47,621 nucleotides of DNA. It comes from an uncultured Chlorobiaceae bacterium. GTDB taxonomy: Bacteria > Bacteroidota > Chlorobiia > Chlorobiales > Chlorobiaceae. This document shows, piece after piece, positions 8,910 through 19,397 of this stretch. Below the pieces are notes generated by a model. It did not search any database and was not told where the DNA came from. It saw only the letters and a list, made by a program, of their open reading frames with translations. The DNA is taken from positions 1 to 47,621 of the forward strand of contig CAIPYV010000128.1 of assembly GCA_903869365.1 (NCBI GenBank), written 5' to 3'. The position numbers and the translations under genes were made by a program. The first letter of the stretch is position 1. Each line of letters opens with the position of its first letter.

Positions 8910-9329
8910 ATGAAATCATACCACAAGGAACTCTGGATGCAGGTGCCTGCAAGAATGGATTTTGTGAATATTACCGGTGAAGTCGAGTATGCGCTCAGGG
9001 AAAGCAGCATTCAGGAAGGGCTCTGCCTGGTCAATGCGATGCACATTACAGCATCGGTCTTTATCAACGATGATGAATCCGGACTGAAGCAGGACTATAA
9101 GCGATGGCTTGAAGAACTTGCGCCACATGAGCCTATCAGCCGATACCGCCACAACATGACTGGTGAGGATAATGGCGATGCGCATCATAAACGTCAGATC
9201 ATGGGTCGGGAGGTCGTTATAGCGGTAACAAAAGGAAAACTGCATTTCGGTCCATGGGAACAGATTTTTTATGGTGAGTTTGATGGTATGAGAAAAAAGA
9301 GGGTGCTGATTAAAATTATTGGGGAATGA
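8910..9329 (+). CDS. YjbQ/UPF0047 family protein (secondary thiamine-phosphate synthase-like)
   Basis: The 139-residue product matches the UPF0047/YjbQ family: [15 protein letters not shown], then a late block [19 protein letters not shown] and IFYGEFDG. Some members show weak thiamine-phosphate synthase activity, but the natural role is not established. The start is placed at the ATG giving [15 protein letters not shown], because homologues I know begin there; the open frame upstream (from 8715) is low-complexity and AT-rich. It stands alone between the cas operon and the chlorosome genes, and nothing links it to either. Confidence 0.85.
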   Translation: MKSYHKELWMQVPARMDFVNITGEVEYALRESSIQEGLCLVNAMHITASVFINDDESGLKQDYKRWLEELAPHEPISRYRHNMTGEDNGDAHHKRQIMGREVVIAVTKGKLHFGPWEQIFYGEFDGMRKKRVLIKIIGE

Positions 9330-9469
9330 AAAAAAAGTACTGAGAAAGAAAGAGAGAAAGGTGCTTCGGGTAGGAAACATTATTGACTATACATCGCAAC
9401 TTTTGCAACAATTTTGCTGTTCATAATAAGCGGACAAAATTAGTCTTATAAATTATAAACTATCGGATT

Positions 9470-10081
9470 ATGAACATCTCTATAAATAACCACCTCTATG
9501 AAGCAAAGAAGGGTGAGAGGTTGCTTGATATTGCTCGCGGAAACCAGGAACATATTGGTTATTTCTGCGGTGGAAACACTATATGTCAGACATGTTACGT
9601 CAAGGTTCTTGAAGGCGGAGAGCTGCTTTCACCGCTCAGTGCAGAGGAAAAAGCCATTCTTTCTGATAAGCTGGTCAAGGAAGGAACAAGAATGGCTTGC
9701 ATGACCACTGTTGAAAAAGAGGGTACTCTAAAGGTCGTATCGTTAGTTGAGGAGCTCAAACAGGTTTTTGAAACTAATCCTCTGCAATTGACTGAATATG
9801 CCGCAACAATGGGCTGGGAGTCGGTGGTCAAGCTTCCTGATACCATGCGTATGCAGGCGGGAAGAGATTTTGATCTGTGGCTGATCATCTCAGATATCAT
9901 CAGTGGTATTGGGGATGCCCTGCAGTTGGTTTTCAATGCTTTTGTACCGTCATATTCAGAGAAGCAGCATCAGAACGGCAAGGATAATTCGGGGACATGC
10001 ACTCCGTTTCAACTCTCAGCCCTCTGCTCCAGAGGTCCAGAACAAGATATGCAGCAAGCGAGAAAACATAGAGCTGCATAG
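9470..10081 (+). CDS. Chlorosome envelope protein with [2Fe-2S] ferredoxin domain (CsmI/CsmJ/CsmX family)
   Basis: The N-terminal 90 residues form a plant-type ferredoxin domain with cluster cysteines in YFCGGNTICQTCYVKV and RMACMT (C-x5-C-x2-C and a distal Cys). The following 70 residues resemble the C-terminal half of the CsmI/J/X chlorosome envelope proteins, which sit in the chlorosome monolayer and are thought to control the redox state of the antenna. It is followed by a paralogue at 10240. The last 40 or so residues (after NAFVPSYSEK) are polar and have no counterpart in the paralogue, so the 3' end may be altered. Which of csmI, csmJ or csmX this is cannot be said. Confidence 0.85.
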   Translation: MNISINNHLYEAKKGERLLDIARGNQEHIGYFCGGNTICQTCYVKVLEGGELLSPLSAEEKAILSDKLVKEGTRMACMTTVEKEGTLKVVSLVEELKQVFETNPLQLTEYAATMGWESVVKLPDTMRMQAGRDFDLWLIISDIISGIGDALQLVFNAFVPSYSEKQHQNGKDNSGTCTPFQLSALCSRGPEQDMQQARKHRAA

Positions 10082-10239
10082 TGCGGTTGGTGATGGGAAG
10101 AAGATGCTGGTAGGTCAAACCTTGTTCTTTGAAAGAGGAGAGCAAGGTTTGATTGAAGCTGCTGGTAATTTTTTTATATTTTGTAAAGAAGAGTTCAATG
10201 ATTTGGTTTAATTACATTCACCTCTAATTGCATAAACCC

Positions 10240-10863
10240 ATGATCATCTCTATTAACGATAAACCTTGCGAAGCAAAGGTCGGTGATTTGCTTCTGAAGG
10301 TTGCACAGAACCATAAGAGCCATGTAGGCTGTGTTTGCGGCGGAAACGCTATTTGTCAGAGTTGTTTTGTGTATGTCAAGGAAGGGAGTGAGTGCCTTTC
10401 GGCGCCAAGTGAAGAGGAGAAGGCTTTTCTTTCAGACAAGCTTTTCAAGGAGGGCGGACGACTGGCGTGCCGTAGTATCATTGTCAAGGAGGGGACGCTT
10501 CGGGTGCTTTCAAGGGCTGAATATGTCAGGCGACTTGTTTTAGGCTTGAATGTTCCGGGATTTATCACCTATGCGCAGACTATTGGATATAATGTGGTCA
10601 ACAAACTGCCTGATGGTGTATCAAATCTTTTCTCGCGGGTAAAAAATGGCACCGTGAGCCCTGGTGATTCTCTTGGAAAAATAGGAAGTGGATTGGCTTA
10701 TGGATCGCTTCTGGCGACAACAACGTTTATGGAAACATTCCCTTTCCTTCAGTATCCGGTATCAATTATTACTGAAGGTGCGAAAGGTGTCTTCAAGGGT
10801 ACGGCGGATTGCGGAGCGAATAAAAATCCGGTTATTGAGTCGGTAAAAATATCTGTAAAGTAG
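10240..10863 (+). CDS. Chlorosome envelope protein with [2Fe-2S] ferredoxin domain, second copy
   Basis: This 207-residue paralogue of the upstream gene has the same cluster pattern, CVCGGNAICQSCFVYVKEG followed by RLACRS. The C-terminal half contains a glycine-rich hydrophobic stretch (GSGLAYGSLLATTTFME) likely to interact with the chlorosome envelope. The start is the ATG at 10240 giving MIISINDKP, which aligns with MNISINNH of the first copy; a TTG at 10228 is possible but less likely. The pair is a tandem duplication in one direction with 158 bp between. The protein should be an electron carrier of the chlorosome envelope, as known for CsmI/J/X. Confidence 0.87.
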   Translation: MIISINDKPCEAKVGDLLLKVAQNHKSHVGCVCGGNAICQSCFVYVKEGSECLSAPSEEEKAFLSDKLFKEGGRLACRSIIVKEGTLRVLSRAEYVRRLVLGLNVPGFITYAQTIGYNVVNKLPDGVSNLFSRVKNGTVSPGDSLGKIGSGLAYGSLLATTTFMETFPFLQYPVSIITEGAKGVFKGTADCGANKNPVIESVKISVK

Positions 10864-10911
10864 TTTTTCCCTTTTTTTGCACAGGGCAAACACACCAACC
10901 ATGAACTCCTG

Positions 10912-12132
10912 ATGGGGTATTCTTCTGAGATTGAAAGTATTGAGTTTGAGCTTGGCGCAAAAACCCTTGAACGCTGGTTGATCAGACCTGAGAAAACCAT
11001 GCATATTGTTCTTGGTATACCGAAAGAGCGGGCTCAGGATGAGAGGCGTGTGGCTCTTTCACCTCCAGGAGTTCAAATACTTATAGAGCAGGGAATTAAA
11101 GTTACTGTTGAGCGATCTGCCGGTGATTTCTGCAACTTTACTGATACCGCATACGCAGAAGCTGGGGCAACAATTGCTGAAAGTCCAGAAGAGTTGTACG
11201 AGCAATCCAACGTTATTGTTAAAGTCTCTCCCCCTCAACCTGATGAACTTCCGCTTTTTATGCCGGGCCAGATGCTTATTTCCGCCCTGCATCTGGGAAC
11301 AATCACGCCTCAGTTGATAAAAGCTTTGCTTGAAAAAAATATCACTGCATTAGGATTTGAATTTATTGAAACAAGGGATGGTGAACTGCCAATAGTAAGA
11401 ACGCTGAGTGAAATAGCCGGTTCGCTTGCCATCCAGACAGCAGCTAAGTACCTTGAAACCGGTTATGGTGGCAGCGGAATCCTCCTTGGAGGAATAGCTG
11501 GAGTTCCGCCTGCCCATGTCACTATTATCGGCGCTGGAACCGTAGGGCTTTTTGCTGCGCAGGACGCACTTGGACTTGGGGCACAGGTAACAGTCATCGA
11601 CAAGGAGATTAACCGGCTGAGAAGATTCGAAGCCTTTTTCAACCGTCATCTTGTCACCGCAATAGCCAACGATCATTACATTGCGGAACTTGCAAAGATG
11701 TCGGATGTCTTGATCGGCGCGTTAAGCCCAAGGCAGAAAATAAACAAACCGTTAGTCAGTGAACAGGTAGTAAAATCCATGAAGCCCGGTTCGGTCATTA
11801 TTGATGTCTCCATTGATCAAGGGGCCTGCTTTGCAACCAGCCGTCACACCTCGCATACCAATCCGATTTATGTCAAGCATGGTGTTACGCATTACTGCGT
11901 TCCAAATATTCCTTCCGCTGTAGCAAAAACAGCCTCTTTCGCTCTTACCAATACCTTGCTCCCCTTTTTGCTGAAACTTACCTCGCATGAGACTATTTCG
12001 GATATTCTCTGGAAAAACCATAGTCTGAGACGAGGAACCTATATTTTCAAAAGCTACGTCACCAAGAAAATTCTTGCCGAACTTACCGATCTTCCTTTCA
12101 GGGAGATTGATATGCTGCTTGCTGCAAGCTAA
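10912..12132 (+). CDS. ald: Alanine dehydrogenase (AlaDH/PNT family)
   Basis: The product interconverts L-alanine with pyruvate and ammonia using NAD. The 406-residue protein has the substrate-binding residues of the family at R46 (RRVALS), K104 (VIVKV) and H127 (SALHLG), and the Rossmann motif IIGAGTVGLFAAQ. A late block DVSIDQGACF carries the catalytic Asp. The first 30 residues are an extension before MHIVLGIPKER; similar extensions occur in AlaDH of Bacteroidetes and Chlorobi, so I keep the ATG at 10912 rather than the one at residue 30. It converges on crtH with only 9 bp between the stops. Confidence 0.9.
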   Translation: MGYSSEIESIEFELGAKTLERWLIRPEKTMHIVLGIPKERAQDERRVALSPPGVQILIEQGIKVTVERSAGDFCNFTDTAYAEAGATIAESPEELYEQSNVIVKVSPPQPDELPLFMPGQMLISALHLGTITPQLIKALLEKNITALGFEFIETRDGELPIVRTLSEIAGSLAIQTAAKYLETGYGGSGILLGGIAGVPPAHVTIIGAGTVGLFAAQDALGLGAQVTVIDKEINRLRRFEAFFNRHLVTAIANDHYIAELAKMSDVLIGALSPRQKINKPLVSEQVVKSMKPGSVIIDVSIDQGACFATSRHTSHTNPIYVKHGVTHYCVPNIPSAVAKTASFALTNTLLPFLLKLTSHETISDILWKNHSLRRGTYIFKSYVTKKILAELTDLPFREIDMLLAAS

Positions 12133-12141
12133 GGCGGAACG

Positions 12142-13656
12142 TTAGAGCAACTCATCAAGCGGCTTTCCAAATTGTCGTGCAATATAGGATGCGCATGAGA
12201 TTCCTGAATAGGTAACAGCGATAACTCCCTGTCCGGGAAAGGTGCTGTCTCCTGCCGCAAAAAGATTTTTTATAGCGGTCGTATTCTGTGGTTTTTGAAG
12301 AATATACTGGCCTGGTTTCAAAAGCGGCCCGTAGCTTCCTTTGTAACGGTTAAGATAGCGCTGATGGGTCAATGGCGTGGCAAGTACTTTCAGTTCGATT
12401 GCATTTGACAATCCAGGCAGAATTCTTTCTGTACGGGAGAGTATACTTGCTGCTAACGCTTCTTTTGTGTTACGGTATGCACCATTTTCCCTGTCGTACT
12501 GTTGCCATTGGTCGGCCTCGGCGGTAACAAAGGCATGCACAATATGCTTGCCTTGAGGAGCCAGAGATGGATCAAGCATAGTCGGGACTGACAAATAAAT
12601 GGTTCCGCCAGGTTTATTGTAGTCATCCCAGTTATCGACAAGAATGTGATGAACATAAAAATCTTCGGGAATGACGGAGGCATCCACACCAAGATAGAGT
12701 TGAAACCAGCTTGGTGCTCTCAAAAATCTGTTTTCATCCACACTGTAGCGAGAATCGGTGATCAGACGGTTGAATGTATCCCATACGGTGGCATTGCTTA
12801 TGACTGCTTTTGCATAATACTCATTGCCATCAGCAAGCCTGACTCCTCGAGCTTCTCCATGTTCAAGAAGAATAGAGGTAACCTCGGATTGATAGCAGAT
12901 TCGACCTCCAAACTTTTCAATGCCTTGACATAACGCTTTTGGAATTGCGCCAGAACCCCCTACAGGGTAGTTGATGCCGCCGTAATGCCGATCCGCAAGA
13001 CAGATGCCTGCATTGACCAGCGGCGTTGCAACTGCGTCCTGAACAGCCCAGGCATAAGCTTCTATATCAATAAATCGAAGAAGCTCCTCATCACGGATAT
13101 ACCTCCTGGCCGTTTTACCCATTGAACGAAAGGTCTTTATCGCAAGTGCAATGGCTTTAGCAGGAAAAGATACACCTATGGTGGCAAGATGGACGAGATC
13201 CTCAAGCGAACCGGCGGGTAGTGAACTCAGAATATCAAAAACATCATCAAGTTCGCTGTAAAACTTTTCTATGCCTTCACGTTCGTGTGGAAAACGCAAG
13301 GCAAGAGCATCGAGAAATGTCTGGCGATCATAGTAAGCCGGGAGAGAAAAACCGTTTGGCAAATGATAGTGAATCTGTACCGGATCATGTATCGTAGGAA
13401 GCTCAATCCCCAGTTTTCTGAATATCCGCGTATGCAGGTTAAGGGTTCCACTTTTGCTGTTTTCACCAAAACCGTAAAAAACTGACGCTCCGGCATCAAA
13501 ACAGTACCCCTCCCGTTGAAAAGAAGAACAACTTCCTCCAGGATAGCGATTCTTTTCAAAAACAAGAGTGGAAAAACCTCGTTCCTGAAGCAAAGCTGCA
13601 GAAGTCAGGCCACCAATACCGGATCCGATAACAATAACATCGACAGATTCATTCAT
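12142..13656 (-). CDS. crtH: Carotenoid isomerase/prolycopene isomerase CrtH
   Basis: The 504-residue flavoprotein starts with the FAD-binding motif VIVIGSGIGGLTSA and FEKNRYPGGSCSSF, and ends with the phytoene-desaturase family C-terminal block LFAAGDSTFPGQGVIAVTYSG. The central and C-terminal segments fit the CrtH/CRTISO branch, which converts poly-cis lycopene to all-trans lycopene after CrtP and CrtQ in green sulfur bacteria. This links it to isorenieratene or chlorobactene synthesis. It is convergent with alanine dehydrogenase and divergent from the sigma factor gene, so it is probably transcribed alone. Confidence 0.9.
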   Translation of the reverse strand: MNESVDVIVIGSGIGGLTSAALLQERGFSTLVFEKNRYPGGSCSSFQREGYCFDAGASVFYGFGENSKSGTLNLHTRIFRKLGIELPTIHDPVQIHYHLPNGFSLPAYYDRQTFLDALALRFPHEREGIEKFYSELDDVFDILSSLPAGSLEDLVHLATIGVSFPAKAIALAIKTFRSMGKTARRYIRDEELLRFIDIEAYAWAVQDAVATPLVNAGICLADRHYGGINYPVGGSGAIPKALCQGIEKFGGRICYQSEVTSILLEHGEARGVRLADGNEYYAKAVISNATVWDTFNRLITDSRYSVDENRFLRAPSWFQLYLGVDASVIPEDFYVHHILVDNWDDYNKPGGTIYLSVPTMLDPSLAPQGKHIVHAFVTAEADQWQQYDRENGAYRNTKEALAASILSRTERILPGLSNAIELKVLATPLTHQRYLNRYKGSYGPLLKPGQYILQKPQNTTAIKNLFAAGDSTFPGQGVIAVTYSGISCASYIARQFGKPLDELL

Positions 13657-13791
13657 AGAAATTATGCATCTGGATTTTGTTCCAAAGTTCTTAAATGCCT
13701 TAAAATATATTGTTTTAAATTCATTATTTTAGGGAGGTGAGGCCTCTGCATCAAAAAAACAATGTTATTTGAACCAGGAAGATTTCAGCTC

Positions 13792-14421
13792 ATGGATAAA
13801 CCAGATCCAACCCGTCATGTTAAAACCAGGACAAAAAAAGAGTCCCTGTCACGTGAGGAGCGTCAGAAGCAACTTGAATTTCAGAAAGAAGCAGTAGTTC
13901 ATCTCAATTCGCTTTATAATTATGCTCTTCATTTAACCATGAATCCGAGTGATGCCGAAGATTTGGTGCAGGAAACCTATCTGAAAGCTTATAGATTTTT
14001 TAATTCTTTTGAGCGGGGAACAAACTGTAAAGCATGGCTGTTTAAAATCCTGAAAAACAATTACATCAACCGGTTTCGTAAAAACTCGAAAGAACCGGGA
14101 AAGGTTGATTATGATCTGATAAAGGATTTTTACCACTCTATTAAAGATATTCAGAATGACACCAGTGAAGCTGAAAGCGATTATTTCCATTCATTGCTGC
14201 ACGAAGAGGTCTATCAGGCCCTTCACTCGTTACCAGAAGAGTTCAGAGAGGTGATACAGCTGTGTGATATTGACGGGTTTACCTATGAAGAAATTGCAAA
14301 TATGGTTGAAAGTCCTATCGGTACCGTCAGATCAAGATTATACAGAGGGAGAAAGCTGCTTCGAGAACAACTTGAGGGGTACGCTAAAAAATACGGCATA
14401 AACACGGATAACCATCAATAA
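13792..14421 (+). CDS. RNA polymerase ECF sigma factor
   Basis: This extracytoplasmic-function sigma-70 factor has region 2 in [17 protein letters not shown] followed by [17 protein letters not shown], and region 4 in [21 protein letters not shown] place the start at 13792 (209 residues) because AGGAAG lies 10 bp upstream; an ATG at 13762 would add ten residues, and the strong AGGAGGTGA-like stretch at about 13733 is too far from either. The gene is followed 18 bp later by a zinc anti-sigma gene, so it is probably held inactive until oxidative or other stress. Its regulon is not visible here. Confidence 0.88.
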   Translation: MDKPDPTRHVKTRTKKESLSREERQKQLEFQKEAVVHLNSLYNYALHLTMNPSDAEDLVQETYLKAYRFFNSFERGTNCKAWLFKILKNNYINRFRKNSKEPGKVDYDLIKDFYHSIKDIQNDTSEAESDYFHSLLHEEVYQALHSLPEEFREVIQLCDIDGFTYEEIANMVESPIGTVRSRLYRGRKLLREQLEGYAKKYGINTDNHQ

Positions 14422-14439
14422 GCACAAACTATAATTACT

Positions 14440-14697
14440 ATGAACTGCCAAAAGGCCTGCGTTCTTATGAGTGCCGCGGTAGATAGTGAGCTTTCACTTA
14501 AGGAAGAACAGGGGTTTTTTCTGCACCTCTCGGAATGCAAAGAGTGCAAAGATGAGTTTGAAGAGGCAAAAAAAACAAAGCTGATCATAAAAGAGAAAAT
14601 TGTCCAGTTTAAAGCCCCCAAGACTCTGATTAATTCAATCATGGAACTTACCAGCCTCAGCACCATGGAGCATGAGGAGACTCTTCTTTTTGAATAA
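14440..14697 (+). CDS. Zinc-binding anti-sigma factor (ZAS family)
   Basis: The 85-residue protein has the ZAS motif H29-x3-C33-x2-C36 in HLSECKECKDEF, with another Cys pair at C3 and C7. Such proteins bind their cognate ECF sigma factor and release it when the zinc thiolates are oxidised, as in RsrA. The position directly after the sigma gene (18 bp) indicates a sigma/anti-sigma pair. There is no membrane segment, so it is cytoplasmic. The redox-sensing role is inferred from the motif. Confidence 0.85.
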   Translation: MNCQKACVLMSAAVDSELSLKEEQGFFLHLSECKECKDEFEEAKKTKLIIKEKIVQFKAPKTLINSIMELTSLSTMEHEETLLFE

Positions 14698-14745
14698 CCG
14701 TTCAGGAATATTTGTTATGGTAATCGCTTAACCATTATTTATCCT

Positions 14746-14775
14746 TTGATTAGCATAAGTTAATACCTATATAAA
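14746..14775 (+). promoter_or_regulatory. Probable sigma-70 promoter of the ArsR-family gene
   Basis: TTGATT at 14746-14751 and TATATA at 14768-14773 are separated by 16 bp; choosing TATAAA at 14770-14775 gives 18 bp. This is the best -35/-10 pair between the anti-sigma gene and the regulator. The downstream leader to the chosen ATG is about 70 bp. Confidence 0.5.
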
Positions 14776-14811
14776 GGGGCGGTCTCGAAAACTATTATTA
14801 TCACTGCGAAG

Positions 14812-14830
14812 CGGATATCATGATTATCCG
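14812..14830. promoter_or_regulatory. Inverted repeat around an upstream ATG of the ArsR gene, possible operator
   Basis: CGGATA and TATCCG (14812-14817 and 14825-14830) flank the 7-bp centre TCATGAT. The centre itself is close to a palindrome. ArsR/SmtB proteins usually bind dyads like this near their own promoter or start, so autoregulation is plausible. No binding evidence is available. Confidence 0.35.
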
Positions 14831-14849
14831 GAGCAGCAACAAGGTTATC

Positions 14850-15230
14850 ATGAACAAAACGGTTACCATCACTGAAGAGGAAGTAAAAAAGTGGAATCTC
14901 AATATGCCTGATGAAATGCTTGAAGCTGTAGCCAATCGATTCAAGCTGCTCTCCGAGCCGATGAGACTTAAAATTTTGCGTGTTCTCTGTGAACGGGAGC
15001 ATACCGTTCAGGAGATTGTGAATAAAGTTAATGCCACACAGGCAAACATTTCGAAACATCTTGCCCTGTTGCATGACAATGGTATCGTGAACCGTCGAAA
15101 AGAGGGCTTGAAGTGCTATTACCGCATTGCTGATGACAGTATTATCTATTCGTGCTATCTGAGTTCGAGGAGTGTTGTTGAAAACCTTCAGGACCGACTC
15201 AACTGGTTACAGAAAGTCAACACCAAATAG
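14850..15230 (+). CDS. ArsR/SmtB-family transcriptional regulator
   Basis: The 126-residue protein has the winged helix-turn-helix of the family: [25 protein letters not shown], then the recognition helix region [22 protein letters not shown] (each given in part), and a wing [12 protein letters not shown]. No obvious metal-binding CVC motif is present on the recognition helix, so the signal is unknown. I chose the ATG at 14850 (AAGG lies 5 bp upstream); an in-frame ATG at 14820 would add ten residues. It lies between the ECF/ZAS pair and the hsp20-dnaK genes. Confidence 0.85.
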   Translation: MNKTVTITEEEVKKWNLNMPDEMLEAVANRFKLLSEPMRLKILRVLCEREHTVQEIVNKVNATQANISKHLALLHDNGIVNRRKEGLKCYYRIADDSIIYSCYLSSRSVVENLQDRLNWLQKVNTK

Positions 15231-15255
15231 CTTCTTTCAGGTATTCTGCATACTC

Positions 15256-15310
15256 TGTCATTTTTGACACTATCTAACAATCTGTCATACAAGAAAAAGC
15301 CAGTGTGACA
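15256..15310. promoter_or_regulatory. Paired TGTCA/TGACA elements, possible sigma-54 enhancer sites
   Basis: TGTCA-TTTT-TGACA forms a perfect dyad at 15256-15269. A second pair, TGTCA at 15283-15287 and TGACA at 15306-15310, uses the same half-sites with an 18-bp gap. They lie about 65-130 bp upstream of a sigma-54 promoter, the normal distance for the binding sites of an NtrC-type activator. The cognate activator is not in the window. Confidence 0.5.
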
Positions 15311-15373
15311 TTTTTACTATTCCCCCTGTCTTTTATAGCTCCCCAAAAGAACAAAATCATGGTATAGAGACTT

Positions 15374-15389
15374 TGGCACGCTTATTGCA
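15374..15389 (+). promoter_or_regulatory. Sigma-54 (RpoN) promoter of hsp20
   Basis: TGGCACG at 15374-15380, four bases, then TTGCA at 15385-15389 is an exact match to the -24/-12 consensus TGGCACGN4TTGCW. It points toward hsp20, with about 60 bp between the predicted start of transcription and the ATG. Confidence 0.8.
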
Positions 15390-15461
15390 AATTATTGACA
15401 GTAAGGCGTTAAACTCTTACAATTGATCAAATAACATGACAAGCGTAAAAAGGAGAAGACC

Positions 15462-15860
15462 ATGCTCGTAAAATTATCTCAAGATCCCCTAAGGCTGTTT
15501 GATGATATCCGTACAAGTGCCAAAACACCTGCAGTGCCGGCTTTCAACGTTGATATTTTTGAAGATGAGACAGGATTCCATATTGATGCTGAACTTCCGG
15601 GTGTCGCCAAAGAAGAGATTGCTCTCAATGTTGAGGATGATGTATTGACCATCAAAGCGGAAAGAAAAAAGAGTAGTGAAGAAAACAAAAAAGATTACCT
15701 GCGTATTGAGAGAACCTATGGCAGTTTGCAGAGAAAATTCAGCCTTGGCGAAACGATTGATCAGGATCATATCAATGCAGGGTTTGACAATGGAATACTT
15801 CATGTCACTCTGCCGAAAGCTCAGATGATAAAAAAAACAAAGGAAATTTCGATTAATTAA
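15462..15860 (+). CDS. Small heat-shock protein Hsp20 (alpha-crystallin family)
   Basis: The 132-residue protein consists almost entirely of an alpha-crystallin domain: [20 protein letters not shown] near residue 25, the conserved [10 protein letters not shown], and the closing motif GILHVTLPK. It holds unfolding proteins for refolding by DnaK, whose gene follows 81 bp downstream. A strong ribosome binding site AAGGAG lies 8 bp before the ATG. Transcription appears to depend on sigma-54. Confidence 0.93.
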   Translation: MLVKLSQDPLRLFDDIRTSAKTPAVPAFNVDIFEDETGFHIDAELPGVAKEEIALNVEDDVLTIKAERKKSSEENKKDYLRIERTYGSLQRKFSLGETIDQDHINAGFDNGILHVTLPKAQMIKKTKEISIN

Positions 15861-17864
<2,004 letters not shown>

Positions 17865-17892
17865 TCTGATGCATCGTGGTGCCGGTATTTTA

Positions 17893-17923
17893 AACAAAGG
17901 GATTCATCATGAATCCCTTTGTT
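17893..17923 (+). terminator. Terminator hairpin after dnaK
   Basis: Perfect 15-bp arms (17893-17907 and 17909-17923, starting AACAAAGGG) with almost no loop follow the dnaK stop. Only a weak T-rich tail follows, so it may act as a pause or mRNA-stabilising structure as well as a terminator. Confidence 0.75.
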
Positions 17924-17999
17924 ATTTAACCTTGTTTTGCTAATTTATCATCTATTGAAGGTAGAACACCAGAGAGTGTTATTTTTGCAAATTTTAACC

Positions 18000-18443
18000 A
18001 TGCAAACAATGCAACCTCAGCTCAGCCGTCCCAACACCGGCACAAACCAAGTCAGAATCAGTACATCAGGGCCATGGTCAGGCAATGCGGTTCATAAAGC
18101 AGAAAAGTATTTTATCACTTCTGCAAAAAGGGATAGTAAGGATAACCTTCACATCCAGATAAGCCCGAGCTCAGGACGCAGAAAGCTGTCACCGACCAAG
18201 GAGATAGTCAATAAAGTCATAACCGGCGAAATCGAGCTGTTTGTTTTAACAACGCAGCCGGATATCGGTATTGACCTGAAGAAGAAAGTACTTGACAATG
18301 AGAATCGTTATGTCATTGACTTTGACAAGAGAGGAGTAAAATGGACTATGAGGGATATTCCTGTCTTTTATGATTCTCTGCAACAAAAGCTCTGTGTCGA
18401 AATTGATAGGCGTACCTATACTCTTAATGAGTTTTTCAAGTAA
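18000..18443 (+). CDS. Hypothetical protein, 147 residues
   Basis: I do not recognise this protein. The open frame extends upstream to 17919, inside the dnaK terminator, so I place the start at the ATG at 18000 ([14 protein letters not shown]). There is no signal peptide or membrane segment. The N-terminal 30 residues are rich in Ser, Asn and Gly; the rest alternates charged strands and helices (for example [17 protein letters not shown]), suggesting a small folded soluble protein. It ends before a bidirectional terminator. It may be specific to green sulfur bacteria. Confidence 0.7.
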   Translation: MQTMQPQLSRPNTGTNQVRISTSGPWSGNAVHKAEKYFITSAKRDSKDNLHIQISPSSGRRKLSPTKEIVNKVITGEIELFVLTTQPDIGIDLKKKVLDNENRYVIDFDKRGVKWTMRDIPVFYDSLQQKLCVEIDRRTYTLNEFFK

Positions 18444-18482
18444 GCCTGATCTCTTTACACTCCGCCGAACAAACTTAACATG

Positions 18483-18527
18483 AAAAAAGCTGAAAGCTTG
18501 GATTATTCCATTGATTTCAGCTTTTTT
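18483..18527. terminator. Bidirectional terminator between convergent genes
   Basis: Arms AAAAAAGCTGAAA (18483-18495) and its complement (18515-18527) form a 13-bp stem. Runs of A on the left and T on the right give a U-tract on either strand, fitting the convergent gene ends at 18443 and 18551. Confidence 0.85.
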
Positions 18528-18550
18528 ATTATTTCCTGATGTAACGAAAG

Positions 18551-19318
18551 CTATTTCATTTTCTTGCGAGCCTGTGCGGCTTCAGGAGATTTTGGATAAA
18601 CATTGACAAGGGTCTTAAACCTTGCTTTCGCATTGACCGTATCGCCTATTTTTTCAAAAGAGACGGCCTGTTTGAAGAGCGCTGCCGGACGCATGCTGCT
18701 TTTGGTATACTTAGCAATCACAACCTGATACTCAAGAATGGCTTTTTCATACCATTTTTCACTAAAGTAGCTTTCGGCAAGATAAAACTGAGCCTGATCG
18801 AGCAGGTTAGATTTAGGATAGGTCTTCAAAAGAGCGCTGAAACTCTCCCTTGCAGACTCAAAACCATGTTTGCCAAGCCTCTCCAACCCTTCTTTAAGCA
18901 ATGCCGCATCATCAGTAACAACTGAAGCTTTAGAAGAGCCCTCAACTGATTCATTAGAGTGCGGTAAGGCTGATGGTGACTTTTCCTTTGTGTCTAAGGC
19001 AAGATAGCGTTCGATTTTCTGCAGTCTCAAGTCCAGATCATCAATCTTGTGGACCAGCAGAGAATCTTCCATACCAAGACGCCCGAAAAGTTCACGGTTT
19101 TTATGAGCAGCCTCTTCAATGCTGCCCTGCAAACGCGCAATCTCATCGTTAACCTTTTGAACATCAGAATAGGAACCGGCAGATTGCGTTTTAATGGTTT
19201 CCGATTCCGTTTTCAGTTTTCGAAGGTCATCTTCCACAACGATAAGATCCTGTCTTGTCGCACAAGATGACAGAACAAGAAACGGCAATAAAAGAAAAGA
19301 TTTAATCTGTTTATTCAT
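18551..19318 (-). CDS. cpoB: Tol-Pal system lipoprotein CpoB/YbgF-like
   Basis: The 255-residue protein has a lipoprotein signal ending in the lipobox LSSC (Cys at about residue 19), then a coiled-coil region with Leu/Glu/Lys-rich heptads to about residue 110, a low-complexity linker, and a C-terminal TPR region (FESARESFSALLKTYPKS and following repeats). This is the architecture of CpoB (YbgF), which coordinates outer-membrane constriction with peptidoglycan synthesis. E. coli CpoB is periplasmic rather than a lipoprotein, so membrane anchoring is a difference. It lies last in the tol-pal operon. Confidence 0.85.
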   Translation of the reverse strand: MNKQIKSFLLLPFLVLSSCATRQDLIVVEDDLRKLKTESETIKTQSAGSYSDVQKVNDEIARLQGSIEEAAHKNRELFGRLGMEDSLLVHKIDDLDLRLQKIERYLALDTKEKSPSALPHSNESVEGSSKASVVTDDAALLKEGLERLGKHGFESARESFSALLKTYPKSNLLDQAQFYLAESYFSEKWYEKAILEYQVVIAKYTKSSMRPAALFKQAVSFEKIGDTVNAKARFKTLVNVYPKSPEAAQARKKMK

Positions 19319-19397
19319 GGAAAATAAAGAGTTATGAATAATAAGCCGTTTTTCAGTGGTACCATTTCTTTCATCGCCGCCCTTTCAGGAATAATTG

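Noticed and set aside
9903-10211. Plus-strand open frame overlapping the end of the first chlorosome gene, as a separate gene
   Set aside because: It has no start signal and no recognisable domain; it is better treated as a possible frameshifted tail of the chlorosome protein.
15231-15461. CIRCE/HrcA element upstream of hsp20-dnaK
   Set aside because: I searched by eye for TTAGCACTC and GAGTGCTAA and found neither; the sigma-54 elements explain the region better.
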